DNA of 64,000 nucleotides from NCBI GenBank assembly GCA_905221615.1, contig CAJNDT010000128.1:100001-164000 (forward strand), written 5' to 3'. The stretch is from Symbiodinium sp. CCMP2592 (taxonomy: Eukaryota > Sar > Dinophyceae > Suessiales > Symbiodiniaceae). Positions 61,008-64,000 of this stretch are shown here, piece after piece; position 1 is the stretch's first letter; each line of letters begins with the position of its first letter. The position numbers and the translations under genes are program-made. The notes under the pieces were generated by a model that was given only the letters and a program-made list of their open reading frames with translations, was not told where the DNA came from and did no database searches.

Positions 61008-61133
61008 CTGCAGCAGATGCTCGTCTATCATGTTCAAAAACTTGCACATGGCCAAACGGGAGATGTCTCGACAGATGCGCTCCAGATCGACTGCAAGGTC
61101 AGCGATGGCAAAAAGTGCTGGATGACACGACAT
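61008..61133 (-). CDS. Candidate helical exon
   Basis: The minus strand encodes AIADLAVDLERICRDISRLA followed by CKFLNMIDEHLLQ, ending at CAG with a GC donor at 61007-61006. It is an amphipathic, strongly coding-like segment. The acceptor border near 61125 is uncertain and the family unknown. Confidence 0.4.
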
Positions 61134-63244
61134 GGAGAACCGCTATCTCCAAAGAGTCTAAGAGGCTTCTAGGCTTCTGGAAACTGTGGTGCAAAGGAAG
61201 GGTGCGGTAGCTGGCCCGGCCTTTTTCTCTGACTCGTCTGCCTGCTTCAGCAGACGGAGGTCGAAGAGCTGAAGTGGGTTCAAGCTGCGGTGGCTTCCTC
61301 AGGGAGACTCTTGGTCTAGGCATCAGCATGTCTTCAAGGCTTCAATCGACACTCGAAGTCAGCCAAGGACAGCATACGCTCCTGCCAGAACGGTGTTGCC
61401 ATCGCGCGAGATGTCTAAGGAGTCGCCACCTGAGCAACCGGCCGTGAGTTCAACTCCTAAGGAAAACAACATCAAGATTCACAGTGTCTGAATCGAAAGC
61501 GTCCTTGTGCCAAGTTGCTCAGCTCCACCCCGGATATCCACGCCGATGGCGCTTTGGGGGTGCGAAGGTCCCACAGGAGGACACTCCTTCAAGGAATGTC
61601 CACGGCTTTTGGGAGCTCCATAACTGTTCTGCAAAGGGCGCCCTGGGTGGCTGGGTCGCGGCTCCGCTCCTGTCCATTCCACCGGACAAGAAGAGGTGTT
61701 GATGCTCTGGCACTGACCGAAGACCTCACTTTGAAACAAAGGGAGGGCCCAGCACTTTGCTGGCTGACGCTCGAGATTCGCACAAGCCTACTTCATGCTG
61801 AGATGAACGGCCGAGCATGGGAATGTGCATGCCGGAGTGACTACACAGTATGCGAATGTTGTAGCTGCTGGGTGCTCAATTCCTACGCATCTTCGCTTCG
61901 GTCGCGGCTTCTATCACAACAGGAAGAGGCAAGCGGGACCCAGCAGGCCGGCGGTTGTTCCATCATCCTGCATTTTCTATCGAACACACCACTGCTTAAT
62001 GGCTTAATGTATCTGGAAGGTTGCATAAACCAGTCCTATTTCTTTGAATTCGCCGAGAGACTCATGATCTTCAGGCTGTGGCGGCAAGGCTTGTCTCCTT
62101 CGGGAAACAATTGGTTTGCACTGGTCTCAGATGGGCACAGCTGGAACTCTGGAGCACAGTTGCGCCTACCATGGCATCCTTTGAACCAAGGCAGAGCTCT
62201 TCCTGCCCAGACGGAAGCCAGACTAGACGCCACGGGCACTCGCCCAAATCTTACCGTAGCACCTTCATGTCACGACCTTTGCTCGACTTCAGCCTTGGCA
62301 ACGGAGAGTCAGTTCTTGGAGAGGCGGACACTCGGTTTTCGCTACACCTTCCCACCCACTCGTGCCATTATGGCAAAACTCCTCGACTTCAACCACGGGT
62401 TGTCTCGCTGTCTGAGCTTGGGACTGCTCGACGTCGTACACTTTGACGACACGCTCCTGCCACATTCTGCGTGTGTTCGTCTCGCCCCAAGCTGCTCAAA
62501 AGAAAGTGAAGAAGTTCAAATTTTTGCGTCACTGCGTGGAAAGACACTGAGAGTCGATTACATCATGAGGCGTGGTCGTTCTCGAAGGCAACCACAGCGC
62601 CGCGAGTGCGCACGCCGACAGTCAAAAAGAAGCAATACATGAACCCGCGTCACGGGAGCGAAAAGTACAGAAAGAGACAATGACGTCGTGCCTGCCCACC
62701 GACCAGCAACTTGTCTCCGCCCTGTTCAAAGTGCATGTGAGCTCGGAGCATGGACTTTTTTGAGTACACGGGCGAATTGAGAACTGGCTCGCCTCGCTGA
62801 AGGACAGCGCCCCCAGCTCGGACTCTCCAGGCCTCGTTGCAGTGCTTGCCTTTGTCACGACCATCTGTAGATGTGTCGTAAAGCTTTGGCGCCCAGCATC
62901 TCCGCCAGAATCTTCACGCCACCGCCGCGTGTCACCTCCCAGAAGCCAACAGTACCTTCATCAAAGGCTTCTTGCAGCTGCCAGTCAAGATTTAAGATGT
63001 TGATCCTCAGTTCACACTCTTTAGGGCCCGTGGCACGTTGACATGCATCACATGTCGCATTGCCTTCGTCGCCTCACTCAGCCCTACTGCCGGCATATCA
63101 CCATCATCATCACCCAACTGGAATCCAAAATATATTGCCCAACCGTCGGTGAGCCAATACTTCGACCTAATTCTTTGATACGAGTATCTCCTCTATGTTG
63201 AGATCCACGACCATGTGCCTGGCAGTGGGACATGCTCGACTTAC

Positions 63245-63301
63245 CTTCATGCCACTGATTCAGACCCTTCCACAACTCCAGAAGTTTGAACAAGCTGCCG
63301 G
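63245..63301 (-). CDS. Candidate 57-nt exon
   Basis: A minus-strand exon bordered by ACACAG and a consensus GTAAGT donor at 63244. It encodes GSLFKLLELWKGLNQWHE. It would be one exon of a larger unknown gene. The frame stays open well upstream, so the acceptor may lie further 5'. Confidence 0.35.
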
Positions 63302-63885
63302 CTGTGTCGACGGTAGCGACAATGTTGGCTGTGCGTCCTGGTATGTGCACGGGAAGGGGAGCGCGGAGAACGTTTTTTTGGTGTGTGGACAAGGCAAACA
63401 CGCAAGAGCTGTGAAACTCCAGTTGCAGAATGCAAGTCATGTTTAGCGCATCTTCATAGCAAACCGCTTGAAGAGGAACGACGAGCATGGCGGCCGCAAC
63501 ACTCCGGACACCAGATGTCAAACGAAACTGGCGTGATGTGCCTAGGACGACACTGACAGCCGCAGGATGCAAGGCCAACCTGCTGACAGCCAGCGCAAGT
63601 TCAGCATCGCGGTGCCTGGCGAGAGGTGACAAGACAGCTCGCAGTCGACTCCAGGTGCCTTCAGCTTCGGATGGACCTGTGGGGGATTCCTAGTGCAGTC
63701 ACAACTTCAAGCACGGAGCCTCAATACGGCACAAGAGATCTGGGTTCAGCAACACGGTTGCAGTGGACCGGATGGGCTGCTCCCCATGAACACCACGTCT
63801 CCAACATGTCTTACGGTGCAACATAGTGCAACGTCTAGGGCAAACGCAAGCAGGCGCCCAATGCCTCGCTTCGAGAGCCGCTTAC

Positions 63886-63941
63886 CACGTTCGAGCGCCG
63901 CCTTTTCTGCAGCGGCCTCCATGTCATCCTTCTCCTCGTCC
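63886..63941 (-). CDS. Candidate acidic/basic exon
   Basis: A minus-strand exon bordered by CCAG at 63942 and a GTAAG donor at 63885. It encodes DEEKDDMEAAAEKAALER, a charged helix typical of linkers or coiled coils. No neighbouring exon has been established. Confidence 0.35.
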
Positions 63942-64000
63942 CTGGCGCCAGGGCTTTAGAACAGGTTTTGTGACTTTCTAGCTCTTCAAAAGATGAAGGT

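Larger units (their letters stand above)
58515..64000. other. Sparse; isolated exons only
   Basis: Minus 59080-59145 (IEASVYGFVCETSNRVIVL) recalls an Sm-like fold strand pattern, but only weakly. Plus 60690-60860 (LEDHARRLGSLSADLFRALK) is coding-like on the opposite strand. Nothing else here has a recognisable family. The exons with splice support are listed separately. Confidence 0.35.

Overview
This window reads as nuclear DNA of a dinoflagellate (Symbiodiniaceae-like core dinoflagellates are the best guess). The base composition is balanced and coding density is low. Genes are cut into tiny exons, mostly 17-105 nt. Most resolvable introns begin with GC or GA rather than GT, and end AG, usually followed by G. 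No bacterial gene structure, operon, ribosome-binding site or CRISPR is present. Most long open frames are chance frames; the real genes had to be assembled by hand from short exons whose joins keep the reading frame and rebuild known protein families.

All well-supported genes lie on the minus strand, so the window looks like part of a one-directional gene array. From right to left (5' to 3' on the minus strand): unrecognised helical or charged exons (63.9, 63.3, 61.1 kb); a Lys/Glu-rich helical protein (58.5-58.0 kb); two partial unrecognised genes (57.1-55.7 kb); a WD40-repeat protein resembling WDR53, start codon included (51.0-47.8 kb); an unrecognised gene of at least 15 exons with micro-introns of 23-63 nt (42.2-38.7 kb); the C-terminal part of a protein with two tandem acyl carrier domains (23.8-21.4 kb); a cysteine-rich protein with duplicated exons (17.3-16.0 kb); and an almost complete Rab2 GTPase with 12 exons found and the N-terminal P-loop exon(s) missing (11.1-5.8 kb).

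The rest is intron or intergenic DNA with microsatellites (GA, GAGT/GAGC, TA, GAC, GCTTG), poly-C/poly-G runs, a 0.7 kb polypyrimidine block with internal repeats at 1.1-1.8 kb, and scattered isolated exons of low confidence. The long stretches 24-38 kb and 42.7-47.8 kb hold no gene I can name.

The supported genes share no single pathway: vesicle traffic (Rab2), polyketide or fatty-acid carrier chemistry (tandem ACP), a WD40 scaffold and unknown structural proteins. The most unusual observations are the micro-intron gene, set among genes with longer GC/GA-AG introns, and the tandem ACP domains, which share intron positions and an unusual active-site context. All homology statements are from memory of the families; no search was run.
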